Counted from the stretch's first letter, positions 35,895 to 44,995 are shown. The stretch is DNA of 64,000 nucleotides from Clostridium culturomicium (GCF_000821305.1 NZ_CCXK01000013.1:339465-403464), one strand, 5' to 3'. The notes: generated by a model not told the origin, from the letters alone. A program made the numbers and translations.

Positions 35895-36449
35895 ATGAGA
35901 ATAATAGCCGGTAAAGCTAGAGGAAGAAAAATTCTTTCTCCAGAAGGGTTAGGAACAAGACCAACCTTAGATAGGGTGAAGGAATCTATTTTTAACATAA
36001 TACAAAATAATGTGAGAGGCAGCGTTGTTCTAGATCAATTTGCTGGGACAGGTAGTCTTGGCCTTGAAGCAGCAAGCAGAGGAGCTAAGGAGTGTCATCT
36101 AATTGATATGGGTGATGATACTTTCGGAAAGCTGAAGCAGAATATTAAAGATTTAAAGTTTGAGGATTTTTGTATAGCGCATAAGGGGGATTCCTTTAAG
36201 ATGCTTGAGAATTTTGGAAAGCAAGGGAAGGTTTTTGATTTGATTTTTATTGACCCACCTTATGCAAAGGATATGATACCACCATCTTTAGAATTGATTA
36301 AAAAATATAATATTTTAAGCTCAAATGGCTTAATAGTGACAAAAATTGATTCAGAAGAGAAAATCTGTGAAGGTTATGAAGATATAATTTTAATTAAGGA
36401 AAGAAAGTATGGAAACACCACTGTGTGTTTATATGAGTTTGGGGAGTAG
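35895..36449 (+). CDS. rsmD: 16S rRNA (guanine-966-N2)-methyltransferase RsmD
   Basis: A 184-residue SAM methyltransferase. MRIIAGKARGRKI at the start, the SAM site DQFAGTGSLGLEA and the catalytic FIDPPY are diagnostic. It precedes coaD by 3 bases, a conserved pair. Confidence 0.96.
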   Translation: MRIIAGKARGRKILSPEGLGTRPTLDRVKESIFNIIQNNVRGSVVLDQFAGTGSLGLEAASRGAKECHLIDMGDDTFGKLKQNIKDLKFEDFCIAHKGDSFKMLENFGKQGKVFDLIFIDPPYAKDMIPPSLELIKKYNILSSNGLIVTKIDSEEKICEGYEDIILIKERKYGNTTVCLYEFGE

Positions 36450-36452
36450 TAT

Positions 36453-36950
36453 ATGAGTAAGGCAGTTTATCCAGGAAGTTTTGATCCTATTACTAAGGGG
36501 CATTTAGATATTATAAAAAGATGTTCTTATGTCTTTGATGAAGTTATAGTTGCAGTTCTTGTAAATCCAGCTAAAAAAGGCTGGTTTACAACAGATGAAA
36601 GGGTAGCTATGATTGAAAGAGTTACTTCTGATCTTAGCAATGTAAAGGTGAGTAGTTTTGAGGGGCTTTTAGTTGATTTCATGGAGGATGAGGATATTGA
36701 TGTTATAGTTAAAGGTCTTAGAACGATGACTGACTTTGACTATGAAATGCAGATGGCGCTTATGAATAAAAAGTTGAACAAAACTAAGGAAACTATGCTT
36801 ATGATGACTAACTCTAAGTATTCATACCTTAGTTCTTCGGCAATTAAACAGGTAGCACTTTTTAAAGGGAATTTGGAAGGTTTAATACCTGGAGAACTAG
36901 AAGATGAAATAAGAGAAAGAGTAAAAATGATTGAGGGGGAAAATAAATGA
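36453..36950 (+). CDS. coaD: Phosphopantetheine adenylyltransferase
   Basis: A 165-residue enzyme for the penultimate step of coenzyme A synthesis. YPGSFDPITKGHLD contains the nucleotidyltransferase TxGH motif, and YSYLSSSAIKQVA is the second signature. Its stop overlaps the next gene in ATGA. Confidence 0.96.
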   Translation: MSKAVYPGSFDPITKGHLDIIKRCSYVFDEVIVAVLVNPAKKGWFTTDERVAMIERVTSDLSNVKVSSFEGLLVDFMEDEDIDVIVKGLRTMTDFDYEMQMALMNKKLNKTKETMLMMTNSKYSYLSSSAIKQVALFKGNLEGLIPGELEDEIRERVKMIEGENK

Positions 36951-37504
36951 AGGTAATAGAGTTAATAGATTATTTACAACAAAATATTGAAATGTCACCA
37001 AAAAATTTAGTTGGCAAGGTAGCAATTAATAAAAAAGAAGTTTTATCTACCTTGAATGAAATTAGAAGAGCTCTTCCAGATGAATTGGAGGAAGCAAAGA
37101 ATTTAGTTAGACGTAGAGATACTATTCTAAGTGAAGCCCGTAAGGAAGAAGCTGCTATAATTGAAAATAGCAGAAAAAGAGCACAAGAAGAATATGAAAA
37201 TTGTGATATTCTATTAGCTGCAAGAAGAGAAGCAGAAGAAATTTTAGAAAAAGCAAATAGTGAAGCAAATCAGATAAAGGCTGCTGCTGTTAAAGAAGCA
37301 AAAGAGTTAAGATATGGTGTTATGAACTATGCTGACAGCACATTAAGTACTCTTCAAAAGGATATTGATTTAATTGGAGAAGAATCTTTGAAGGTTGTAC
37401 AAAATGAAATGGAAGAAATGCTTATAAGAATTTATAAGGAGATTTCTTCCACAACAACTAGAATAAGAGAAAATAATAAAGAATTAGGAAATACTAACGA
37501 ATAG
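36947..37504 (+). CDS. Coiled-coil protein of unknown function
   Basis: A 185-residue soluble protein rich in Glu, Lys and Arg. Residues 45-115 form a long coiled coil, resembling V/F-type ATPase stalk subunits or DivIVA-like proteins in composition. It overlaps coaD by 4 bases, so it is translationally coupled. No membrane segment or catalytic motif is seen. Similar proteins occur at this site in other Clostridia, but I cannot assign a function. It ends 2 bases from the convergent ylbJ stop. Confidence 0.8.
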   Translation: MKVIELIDYLQQNIEMSPKNLVGKVAINKKEVLSTLNEIRRALPDELEEAKNLVRRRDTILSEARKEEAAIIENSRKRAQEEYENCDILLAARREAEEILEKANSEANQIKAAAVKEAKELRYGVMNYADSTLSTLQKDIDLIGEESLKVVQNEMEEMLIRIYKEISSTTTRIRENNKELGNTNE

Positions 37505-37506
37505 TT

Positions 37507-38703
37507 TTATCTTTGTTTTGATTTTTTACTTAATAAAGGTAAGATTAAAAAGGTTAATAGTATAATTAAAATTGGAGTTTCAGGTTTCAATAGGGTATTA
37601 CTCGAAATAAAAGTTTCTTGATACATCATTGAAAATGGCAGCTTCAATATTAAAAAGGTAATGAATGCACCGATAAAACCTTGTATTCCCTTATAGAACA
37701 TATATCTTTTCATGGATATTTTATAGGGATAAACAAAGGAATAAACCTGTGCTGTAATTGATAAACCGCTGAAACCTATTAAAAAGCTGCAAATGATTGT
37801 TTTTACTGTGGTTGAAAGGTTACTTAGAGCAAGAATGTTGCAGCCATTTGTGATTTCGATAAAACCTAAAAAAGAACCATTTATTGTTTCTGTTGGGATG
37901 GTAAAAGCATTACATATTTGGTTTAAGGCAGTGTAATATATTGCACTGCTTTTTATAATGTTAATAATTACAGAGAAGATTATTACAAAACTTCCAATAG
38001 AAAGACAGGTTTTAACTGCATCTTCAAGAGCTGTTTTAAGTGCAACACCTAAGTTAGGTGCATCACTTTCTAAAGCTGTAACAGCAACTGAAGGATGTGA
38101 GTAATTTTTGTTATCTTTCACCTTGTATCTTCCAGGCAGTATAAGACCCATTATAAAGCATGAAATAAGATTTGATAGTAGTAATACATAACCTAAAAAT
38201 GAACTATGAAGCATTGCTGTACCAACGGTTCCAATTATAAATAACGGACTGCCGTTAGTTGCAATGTTGAGTAATCTCTGCAAAGTTTTTTTGTTGATAA
38301 TATGATTTTCATATAGTTTTCCAGCATATCTAGCACCAAGAGGGTATCCGCAAAACATGCTGGCGAGTAAAACTACACTACATTCCTTTGGTAAGCCTAA
38401 AGGAGCACAGAGAATTTTTCCAAAGAACTTTGAGTATATTTCCATTCCGCCAAAAGCAAAAATTAAATTTACTATTACAAGAAAAGGAAATAATGAAGGA
38501 AATACAGAATTAAAGAATAATTTTGCACCAGTTAAGGTATATTCTATACAGCTTTTAGGATTAAGTATTATGTATACTATTAAAGCAGAAAATACTAAAG
38601 TATATATTAAGTTCTTAGTATTAGAGTTGAGGTTTAGATTCTTTATAAATAAATATAAAAGAATGATGATTATTACAATGATTAGAAATAGAAGATTAAT
38701 CAA
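37507..38703 (-). CDS. ylbJ: Sporulation integral membrane protein YlbJ
   Basis: A 398-residue membrane protein with about ten hydrophobic segments and Gate-domain-like repeats (FPFLVIVNLIFAFGG, SMFCGYPLGARY). In Bacillus YlbJ is needed for a heat-resistant spore and lies near coaD. The predicted start is TTG 38703 on the minus strand, with AAAGGA upstream. Its 3' end meets the coiled-coil gene with a 2-base gap and no terminator between them. Confidence 0.9.
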   Translation of the reverse strand: MINLLFLIIVIIIILLYLFIKNLNLNSNTKNLIYTLVFSALIVYIILNPKSCIEYTLTGAKLFFNSVFPSLFPFLVIVNLIFAFGGMEIYSKFFGKILCAPLGLPKECSVVLLASMFCGYPLGARYAGKLYENHIINKKTLQRLLNIATNGSPLFIIGTVGTAMLHSSFLGYVLLLSNLISCFIMGLILPGRYKVKDNKNYSHPSVAVTALESDAPNLGVALKTALEDAVKTCLSIGSFVIIFSVIINIIKSSAIYYTALNQICNAFTIPTETINGSFLGFIEITNGCNILALSNLSTTVKTIICSFLIGFSGLSITAQVYSFVYPYKISMKRYMFYKGIQGFIGAFITFLILKLPFSMMYQETFISSNTLLKPETPILIILLTFLILPLLSKKSKQR

Positions 38704-38770
38704 AAAAAATCAGTCCTTTCGTAAAGATATAATTAAATATATTTAAAAGGATTAGGGGTTATGATAATAA

Positions 38771-38813
38771 AAAGAAAAACTTCCAATATGAAATTAATAC
38801 ATATTGGAAGTTT
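38771..38813 (-). terminator. Terminator of tmcAL (minus strand)
   Basis: A perfect 14-bp stem (38777-38790 with 38800-38813). On the minus strand it runs into TTTCTTT, so it ends tmcAL transcripts about 210 nt past the stop. Confidence 0.8.
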
Positions 38814-38913
38814 GTTTATAATAAAATTACTTAATCATATTCATTTGGAAGAGTGTGTGAATAGTAAGTTAAAATAACTCAATCAAAGATGCACGCTGTG
38901 AAGGTTCTACTGA

Positions 38914-38930
38914 CCAAATCATAGATTTGG
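38914..38930. repeat. CCAAATC-ATA-GATTTGG hairpin, relative of the 74-bp repeat
   Basis: A perfect 7-bp inverted repeat with a 3-base loop, the same arms as in both 74-bp units at 21101-21248. The sequence shortly before it (AATCAAAGAT at 38881) also echoes that unit, but the 5' half of the 74-bp unit is not present. Confidence 0.6.
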
Positions 38931-39020
38931 AGTATCACTTTTAAATTATTACTTAAATTTCTCTAAATAAATTAAAGATGTATTTTTGAAAGGTCCATTA
39001 ATAGTTGAAAATTCTCAGTG

Positions 39021-40241
39021 TCACCTGATAATAGGACTTCGCAGTCTATCTTCATTAAATCTTATTGAAGGATTAAGGATGCTGTAGCTGCGTGTACACT
39101 GTAAATCAAGATTAAAGGTAGGCGTTGTATCCTTTGGAAGCTTTGAATACAGTGGTATTGAGCAGTTATCCTTAATGGATTTTAACGCTGTAGCACCTGT
39201 AGCAGTAAAACCTAGAATTCGTGCATAAGGGCAAGGTGCTTTACGCATATTAACTATATCGTAATGCTGAAAGTCTAAGTAGTACTGGCAAAGAATTCGG
39301 CTTATTCTGGTGTAAGTGTATCTTTTGCTTTTAGCAGCAGAAATACACTCATTATAGGAAGTAGAATTTTCTAAAGCAGATAATAGTTTATTGTGAAGAC
39401 CTTCAGAGGCATCAGGTAGGTTTTCAAATAAATTATGTCTGCTGGAAAGTGCCTTGTATTTTATATATGGATACATCATATTTTCAAAAGTAAAAGTATA
39501 ATTATTTTTTTCTAATGTAAGAAGTTCTTGAAGAACACTTTCAGGTACATGGTGCTTTAGATTTAAGATGTCTTCATTATTATTTAATGCTTTACGTATA
39601 GATGTTGCACTAGAAAAAATGTTGTTTAAGTCTTTGCTGTTATAGGAACCACCAAGTCGTTTTATGGTATAGGGCTTTATAGAGCTGTTCAATCTTTTTA
39701 AGCTTTTTATATATTCTATACCAAGGATATTATTTGATGAATTTAATTGTTCAGATAAATAATTTCTATCATAATTCGTTTTGGTATTTAAATATTCAAT
39801 TAAAGCCAAGGAACGAGCTTTAGGAAATAAAAGTCCTTTATTAAGTTCATTTTTTAACAGCTGTTTATATTCTTCAGGTTCGTGAACTAAAACTTCGGCA
39901 ATGGTCTCTAGAAGGGTTATGTCTCCAGCTTCGCTTCCAAAACAAATTGAGTCAACCACACCTAAGCTGTTTAAAAGGCTTACAGCTCCGTGAGAAAAAA
40001 ATTCTGCAGATGAAAGAGCGTAAACTGCAGGAAGCTCAAATACAATATCAACACCGTTTTCAAGGGCTAACTTTGTTTTTGTCCATTTATCTATAATAGA
40101 AGGTATTCCTCTTTGGTTAAAGTTACCACTCATAACGGCAATGACTAAATCACTATTTGTTAGCTCTTTTGTTTTGTTAATATGAAAAAGATGTCCGTTA
40201 TGAAGAGGATTGTACTCAACAATGATGCCGGAAATTTTCAT
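39021..40241 (-). CDS. tmcAL: tRNA(Met) cytidine acetate ligase TmcAL (YlbM)
   Basis: A 406-residue nucleotidyltransferase-fold enzyme. The N-terminus GIIVEYNPLHNGH carries the HxGH-type ATP site and SGNFNQRG follows. The Bacillus enzyme acetylates the wobble cytidine of elongator tRNA-Met using acetate and ATP. AAGGAGGT precedes its start. It is divergent from pta-ackA, which make acetate. Confidence 0.94.
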   Translation of the reverse strand: MKISGIIVEYNPLHNGHLFHINKTKELTNSDLVIAVMSGNFNQRGIPSIIDKWTKTKLALENGVDIVFELPAVYALSSAEFFSHGAVSLLNSLGVVDSICFGSEAGDITLLETIAEVLVHEPEEYKQLLKNELNKGLLFPKARSLALIEYLNTKTNYDRNYLSEQLNSSNNILGIEYIKSLKRLNSSIKPYTIKRLGGSYNSKDLNNIFSSATSIRKALNNNEDILNLKHHVPESVLQELLTLEKNNYTFTFENMMYPYIKYKALSSRHNLFENLPDASEGLHNKLLSALENSTSYNECISAAKSKRYTYTRISRILCQYYLDFQHYDIVNMRKAPCPYARILGFTATGATALKSIKDNCSIPLYSKLPKDTTPTFNLDLQCTRSYSILNPSIRFNEDRLRSPIIR

Positions 40242-40356
40242 TTAATCTACCTCCTTATATAATTACAATTAATTGTTATAAGTTTATTATGTGGTAATAA
40301 AACCACGTTATATTAGCAATTATTATATACTAAATTAAAAAAAATCGCTATAAAGG

Positions 40357-40386
40357 TTGAAAAATATATGCGAAAAGAGGTATATT
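40357..40386 (+). promoter_or_regulatory. Candidate pta promoter
   Basis: TTGAAA (40357-40362), an 18-bp spacer and TATATT (40381-40386), 45 bp before the pta start. Confidence 0.55.
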
Positions 40387-40430
40387 AATAAGGGATATTT
40401 TGAATTTTTTTACTGAGAGGAGAAAATATA

Positions 40431-41429
40431 ATGAGTTTTACACAAAAAGTTTGGAAATTAGCACAACAAAATGTGAAGACAATAGTACTTCCTGAAGGGG
40501 AAGAAGAAAGAAACTTAAAGGCTGCGGAGATAATCCACACAAATAAAATTGCTGATGTAGTTTTAGTAGGAAATGAAGCTACAGTTAAAGCTAATGCTAA
40601 AGCCTTCGGAGTTAATGTTGAAGGAATCAAAATAGTGGATCCAGAAACATCTGAGAAAACAGCAGAATATGCAAAAGCTTTCTATGAGCTTAGAAAAAAT
40701 AAAGGTATGACTGAAGAAAAAGCTTTAGATACAGTTAAAGATCCTGTTTATTATGGAACAATGATGGTTAAAATGGAAGATGCAGACGGATTAGTATCTG
40801 GAGCAATACATAGTACTGGAGATCTTTTAAGACCAGGTCTTCAGATAATAAAAACAGCACCTGGAATAAAAGTTGTATCAAGTTTCTTCGTTATGGAAGT
40901 TCCAAATTCACCATACGGTTCTGAAGGAACATTATTATTTGGTGACTGTGCAGTTAACCCAAACCCAACTGCAGAAGAACTTGCTTCAATAGCAATCAGC
41001 ACAGCTGAAAATGCTAAATCACTTTGCGGAATTGATCCAAAAGTTGCAATGCTTTCTTTCTCAACTATGGGAAGTGCTAAGCATGAAAATGTAAGTAAGG
41101 TTGTTGAGGCTACTAAAATAGCTAAAGAAGCTAGACCTGACCTTGCTATAGATGGAGAATTACAATTAGATGCTGCTATAGTTGGAAAAGTAGCAAGCTT
41201 AAAAGCACCAGGAAGTGAAGTTGCAGGAAATGCTAACGTTCTAATATTCCCAGATTTACAAGCTGGAAACATTGGATACAAATTAGTTCAAAGATTTGCA
41301 GGAGCAGAAGCTATTGGACCAGTTTGTCAAGGATTCGCTAAGCCAATCAATGACTTATCAAGAGGATGCAGCGTAGATGATATAGTAAATGTTGTAGCTA
41401 TTACTGCAGTTCAAGCGCAAAACAGCTAA
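40431..41429 (+). CDS. pta: Phosphate acetyltransferase
   Basis: A 332-residue short-form enzyme converting acetyl-CoA and phosphate to acetyl phosphate. LPEGEEERNLKAAEII at the start and PDLQAGNIGYKL near residue 275 are typical. With AckA it forms the ATP-yielding acetate pathway of fermentation. Codons look biased to those of abundant proteins (many GGA, CCA). Confidence 0.97.
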   Translation: MSFTQKVWKLAQQNVKTIVLPEGEEERNLKAAEIIHTNKIADVVLVGNEATVKANAKAFGVNVEGIKIVDPETSEKTAEYAKAFYELRKNKGMTEEKALDTVKDPVYYGTMMVKMEDADGLVSGAIHSTGDLLRPGLQIIKTAPGIKVVSSFFVMEVPNSPYGSEGTLLFGDCAVNPNPTAEELASIAISTAENAKSLCGIDPKVAMLSFSTMGSAKHENVSKVVEATKIAKEARPDLAIDGELQLDAAIVGKVASLKAPGSEVAGNANVLIFPDLQAGNIGYKLVQRFAGAEAIGPVCQGFAKPINDLSRGCSVDDIVNVVAITAVQAQNS

Positions 41430-41534
41430 TATATACCAAGAAATATGATATTGATTAAAGTTAAAATATAAGGTAATCTAGTATAATATAATGATATATT
41501 ATCATATTAGATAAAAGTCAGGAGGAAATAAGTA

Positions 41535-42728
41535 ATGAAAGTATTAGTAATAAACTGTGGAAGTTCTTCATTAAAGTATCAATTAATAAACATGGAAAAT
41601 GAGGAAAGTTTAGCACAAGGATTAGTAGAAAGAATAGGAATTGAAGGGTCAGTTTTAACTCAAAAGGTTCCAGGAAAAGATAAATACATAATAGAGCAGC
41701 CAATGGCAGATCACAAAGATGCTATAAAATTAGTTTTAGAAGCATTAGTTGATGAAACACATGGTGTTATTGCTTCTATGGATGAAATATCTGCAGTAGG
41801 ACACAGAGTTGTTCACGGTGGAGAAAAATATGCTGAGTCTGTATTAATAAATGATGAGGTTATGGCTAGCTTAGAAGAGTGTGTTAAGCTTGCACCACTT
41901 CACAACCCAGCAAACATAATCGGAATTAACGCTTGTAAGAGCTTAATGCCATCAACTCCAATGGTTGCAGTATTTGATACAGCATTCCATCAAACAATGC
42001 CAAAAACAGCTTACATCTATCCACTTCCATATGAATTATATGAGAACCACGGAATAAGAAAATATGGTTTCCATGGAACATCTCACAAATTCGTATCAGC
42101 TGAGTGCGCTAAGATGTTAGGAAAAGATATAAAAGACGTTAAAATCATCACTTGCCACCTTGGAAATGGTGCTAGTTTAGCTGCTATTAAAAATGGTCAA
42201 TGTGTAGATACAAGTATGGGATTCACTCCACTTGAAGGTATAGCAATGGGAACAAGATGTGGAAACATAGACCCTGCTATAGTTACATTCTTACAAAAAG
42301 AGTGCAACATGAGTGCAGCTGAGGTTGATAACCTAATGAACAAAAAATCAGGTGTATTTGGAATTTCTGGCGTAAGCAGCGACTTCAGAGATATAGAAGA
42401 TGCAGCAGCACAAGGAAATGAAAGAGCTATACTTGCTTTAGACGTATTCAACTACAGAGTAAGAGAAATGATAGGTGCTTACGCGGCAGCAATGGGCGGA
42501 GTAGATGCAGTTGTATTTACAGCTGGTTTAGGAGAAAACGCAATTGAAACTAGACTTGATATCTGCAAAGGTCTAGAGTTCTTAGGAATCGAATTAGATG
42601 CTGAAAAGAATAATGTAAGAGGAAAAGCAAGAGAAATAAGCAAAGATGGCGCTAAAGTAAAAGTATTTGTTATACCAACTAACGAAGAGTTAGTTATAGC
42701 AAGAGATACTAAAGCTTTAACTGTTTAA
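41535..42728 (+). CDS. ackA: Acetate kinase
   Basis: A 397-residue enzyme converting acetyl phosphate and ADP to acetate and ATP. The N-terminal VLVINCGSSSLKY, the GHRVVHGGEKY segment, VFDTAFHQTMP and HLGNGAS are the family signatures. CAGGAGG precedes the ATG. The 105-bp gap after pta is AT-rich and shows no strong terminator, so the two are probably cotranscribed. Confidence 0.98.
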   Translation: MKVLVINCGSSSLKYQLINMENEESLAQGLVERIGIEGSVLTQKVPGKDKYIIEQPMADHKDAIKLVLEALVDETHGVIASMDEISAVGHRVVHGGEKYAESVLINDEVMASLEECVKLAPLHNPANIIGINACKSLMPSTPMVAVFDTAFHQTMPKTAYIYPLPYELYENHGIRKYGFHGTSHKFVSAECAKMLGKDIKDVKIITCHLGNGASLAAIKNGQCVDTSMGFTPLEGIAMGTRCGNIDPAIVTFLQKECNMSAAEVDNLMNKKSGVFGISGVSSDFRDIEDAAAQGNERAILALDVFNYRVREMIGAYAAAMGGVDAVVFTAGLGENAIETRLDICKGLEFLGIELDAEKNNVRGKAREISKDGAKVKVFVIPTNEELVIARDTKALTV

Positions 42729-42814
42729 TTTGCATTTTCATAAAAATATTTTGAATAAAAACTAGAGTTTTCAACGTTTCTCAATAAGGAAAAAATATAC
42801 ATGTATAAATGTCC

Positions 42815-42843
42815 TTGACTTTTACTAGTATAATTTATATAAT
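42815..42843 (+). promoter_or_regulatory. Sigma-A promoter of yceD-rpmF
   Basis: TTGACT (42815-42820), a 17-bp spacer and a perfect TATAAT (42838-42843). Transcription would begin about 42850, giving a leader of some 130 nt. Confidence 0.8.
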
Positions 42844-42876
42844 AACTTGTGTTTGAATGATACATTTGTGAACTTA

Positions 42877-42983
42877 AGGAGGGACGTTGGAGCTTTACTC
42901 AAGCTATGCATTTTGCATTATGTATGACTAGTATCTAGTTATATGAGGAAAATTACAGCTTGTAATTTTTCAGAGTGGATATT
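42877..42983 (+). promoter_or_regulatory. Structured leader of yceD-rpmF with an upstream Shine-Dalgarno
   Basis: AAGGAGGG at 42876-42883 lies 100 nt before the gene. Four perfect small hairpins follow in a row: AGCTT/AAGCT (42891-42905), ATGCA/TGCAT (42906-42918), ACTAG/CTAGT (42927-42939) and AAAATTACA/TGTAATTTT (42949-42969), with 3-5 base loops. A TTG at 42887 could open a 14-residue leader peptide ending at TAG 42931, but its spacing of 3-4 nt from GGAGG is short. The whole may be a translational control region or an inserted repeat. Confidence 0.5.
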
Positions 42984-43484
42984 ATGATAATAGACATAAA
43001 TGAGTTAAATGATAAAAGCTATGAAAAAAAAGATATCAATATCATTATTGAAAAAGATAGTTTTTTTGATGGAAGTGAGAGTGTAACATATTCCCAACCT
43101 ATTAAGTTTGATGGATATTTACGTCGTAAAAAAGGTCCGTTGGTTCTTGTTGGTGACGTGAAGACACAGGTTTTGTTAAACTGTGGAAGATGTATGCAAG
43201 TTTTTCCTTATGAAGTAAATATTCATATTGAGGAAGAATTATCAGATACTGACGATTGTGAGATTATCTCAATCAATACTGATAATATAGATATCTATGA
43301 GATTATTGAAAACTGCATTATCCTTGAACTACCTGTAAAAAGGCTGTGCAAAGATGACTGTAAAGGCTTATGCCAGACTTGTGGGAAGGATTTAAATCAT
43401 GGACAATGTTCTTGTGCAGATTTTTATGTAGACCCTAGACTAGAAAAGCTGACACAAATGTTTTCTAACCATAAGGAGGTGTAA
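42984..43484 (+). CDS. yceD: DUF177 family protein YceD
   Basis: A 166-residue protein with the DUF177 core LNCGRCM and a cysteine-rich C-terminus (CKDDCKGLCQTCG, CSC) that probably binds zinc. The family is nearly always joined to rpmF and is linked to rRNA/ribosome biogenesis. ATG 42984 has only a weak GAGTGG site; an in-frame GTG at 42975 would lie inside it. Confidence 0.9.
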   Translation: MIIDINELNDKSYEKKDINIIIEKDSFFDGSESVTYSQPIKFDGYLRRKKGPLVLVGDVKTQVLLNCGRCMQVFPYEVNIHIEEELSDTDDCEIISINTDNIDIYEIIENCIILELPVKRLCKDDCKGLCQTCGKDLNHGQCSCADFYVDPRLEKLTQMFSNHKEV

Positions 43485-43486
43485 TA

Positions 43487-43669
43487 ATGGGAAATCCAGC
43501 TAGAAAATTTTCAAAAGCAAGAAGAGATTCAAGAAGAGCACAAACTTTTAAACTTGGTTTACCAGGAATAATTGAATGCCCTCAGTGTCACGAAATGAAA
43601 CTTGCTCATAGAGTTTGTAAGAACTGTGGTTACTACAACAACAGAGAAGTTATAAAAACTGAGGAATAA
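43487..43669 (+). CDS. rpmF: Ribosomal protein bL32
   Basis: A 60-residue large-subunit protein with a zinc ribbon formed by CPQC and CKNC. It starts 2 bases after the yceD stop, with AAGGAGGTG inside the yceD end. Confidence 0.97.
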   Translation: MGNPARKFSKARRDSRRAQTFKLGLPGIIECPQCHEMKLAHRVCKNCGYYNNREVIKTEE

Positions 43670-43700
43670 AAAAGAAAGTCATTTGACTTTCTTTTATTTT
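43670..43700 (+). terminator. Terminator after rpmF
   Basis: AAAAGAAAGTC pairs with GACTTTCTTTT around a 4-base loop, followed by ATTTTTTT. Confidence 0.88.
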
Positions 43701-43864
43701 TTTGTAAAGAATTATTTTTATGTGGAAATTATAATAAAATAAATATATAATGTACTTAAATGTTTTTTAGATGTTGAATTTATATGAGAACAAATTGCAT
43801 ACATAAGAAAATGTCAAAGATATTTTTGGAGACATATAAAATAAAGATACTGAGAGGGTTTGTT

Positions 43865-44878
43865 ATGAGAGTAGTAGTAGATGGAATGGGTGGAGATAAT
43901 TCACCACAAGCTATAGTTGAAGGTTGTGTTCTGGCGCAAAAAGAATATGGTGTTGAAATCATAATTACTGGGCCGAAAGAAAAGATTGAAGCAGAACTTG
44001 CAAAGCATGAATATAATAAGAATGCTATAACTATAGTTGATGCTAGAGAAGTAATCTCTACAAATGAAGCGCCAGTTAAAGCTTTAAAAACAAAAAAAGA
44101 TTCATCTCTAGTTAAAGCTTTAGACCTTGTTAAAAATGGAGAGGCTGATGCGGTTGTTTCTGCTGGAAGCACAGGAGCTTTTTTAGCAGGTTGTACTTTG
44201 ATTGTTAAGAGAATTAAAGGGATAAGCAGACCGGCACTTGCACCAGTTATGCCTGGTAAAAATGGACCATTTATGATTATAGATGCAGGGGCTAATGCTG
44301 ATTGTAAACCTCAATATTTAACACAGTTTGCTCAAATGGGTAAGGTTTATTTTGAAAATGTTCTTGGTGTTAATAATCCAACCGTAGGACTTGTTAATAT
44401 AGGGGAAGAAGAAGAAAAGGGAAATGATCTTACAAAGGCAGCATATCAGCTTTTAAAAGAAGAGGATATTAATTTTATAGGAAATATTGAACCAAGAGAT
44501 ATTCCAAAAGGTAAAGTTAATGTATTAGTATGTGATGGTTTTGTTGGAAATACAGTTCTGAAAATGTATGAAGGTGTTGCAGAAACTATCTTAAGTGAAA
44601 TAAAGACGGAAATAATGGGAAGCTTTGTGACTAAGATTGGTGGAGTTTTATTAACTCCGGTATTTAAAAGATTCAAAAAACATTATGATTATAAAGAGTA
44701 TGGTGGAGCAGCGTTCTTAGGGGTTAATGGTATTTGTATAAAGGCTCATGGTTCTTCTGATGCTCGTGCCTTAAAAAATGCAATAAAGGTATCAAAAGTA
44801 TATTACGATACAGGTGTTTTAGAAAAAATGAAATCTGCCTTTGCTGAAGAAAAAGATACTTTAAAGATTGATGAATAA
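43865..44878 (+). CDS. plsX: Phosphate acyltransferase PlsX
   Basis: A 337-residue peripheral membrane enzyme that makes acyl-phosphate from acyl-ACP for phospholipid synthesis. The N-terminus VVDGMGGDNSP is standard and fixes the start at ATG 43865, although the frame is open from 43784. acpP follows, but fabD and fabG, usually between them in Bacillus, are missing, as is fapR. Confidence 0.95.
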   Translation: MRVVVDGMGGDNSPQAIVEGCVLAQKEYGVEIIITGPKEKIEAELAKHEYNKNAITIVDAREVISTNEAPVKALKTKKDSSLVKALDLVKNGEADAVVSAGSTGAFLAGCTLIVKRIKGISRPALAPVMPGKNGPFMIIDAGANADCKPQYLTQFAQMGKVYFENVLGVNNPTVGLVNIGEEEEKGNDLTKAAYQLLKEEDINFIGNIEPRDIPKGKVNVLVCDGFVGNTVLKMYEGVAETILSEIKTEIMGSFVTKIGGVLLTPVFKRFKKHYDYKEYGGAAFLGVNGICIKAHGSSDARALKNAIKVSKVYYDTGVLEKMKSAFAEEKDTLKIDE

Positions 44879-44926
44879 AATTCTATAAAATTAGTACATT
44901 ATAATAGAGTATTTAAAAAAAAGTAG

Positions 44927-44955
44927 TTGATTATTATATAAGATGCTATTATATT
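44927..44955 (+). promoter_or_regulatory. Candidate acpP promoter
   Basis: TTGATT (44927-44932), a 17-bp spacer and TATATT (44950-44955), about 40 bp before acpP. Confidence 0.4.
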
Positions 44956-44995
44956 AAATAGGTGTATTACATTTAAATTTTAGGAGGTAAATAAA

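Larger units (their letters stand above)
38704..39020. other. 317-bp gap between ylbJ and tmcAL
   Basis: No gene is seen. It holds the tmcAL terminator (38777-38813, minus strand) and a CCAAATC-ATA-GATTTGG hairpin at 38914-38930 related to the repeat before def. The rest is plain AT-rich DNA. Confidence 0.7.

Noticed and set aside
42887..42931. 14-residue leader peptide in the yceD leader
   Set aside because: TTG start only 3-4 nt from GGAGG; kept as a possibility within the leader entry, not called as a gene.
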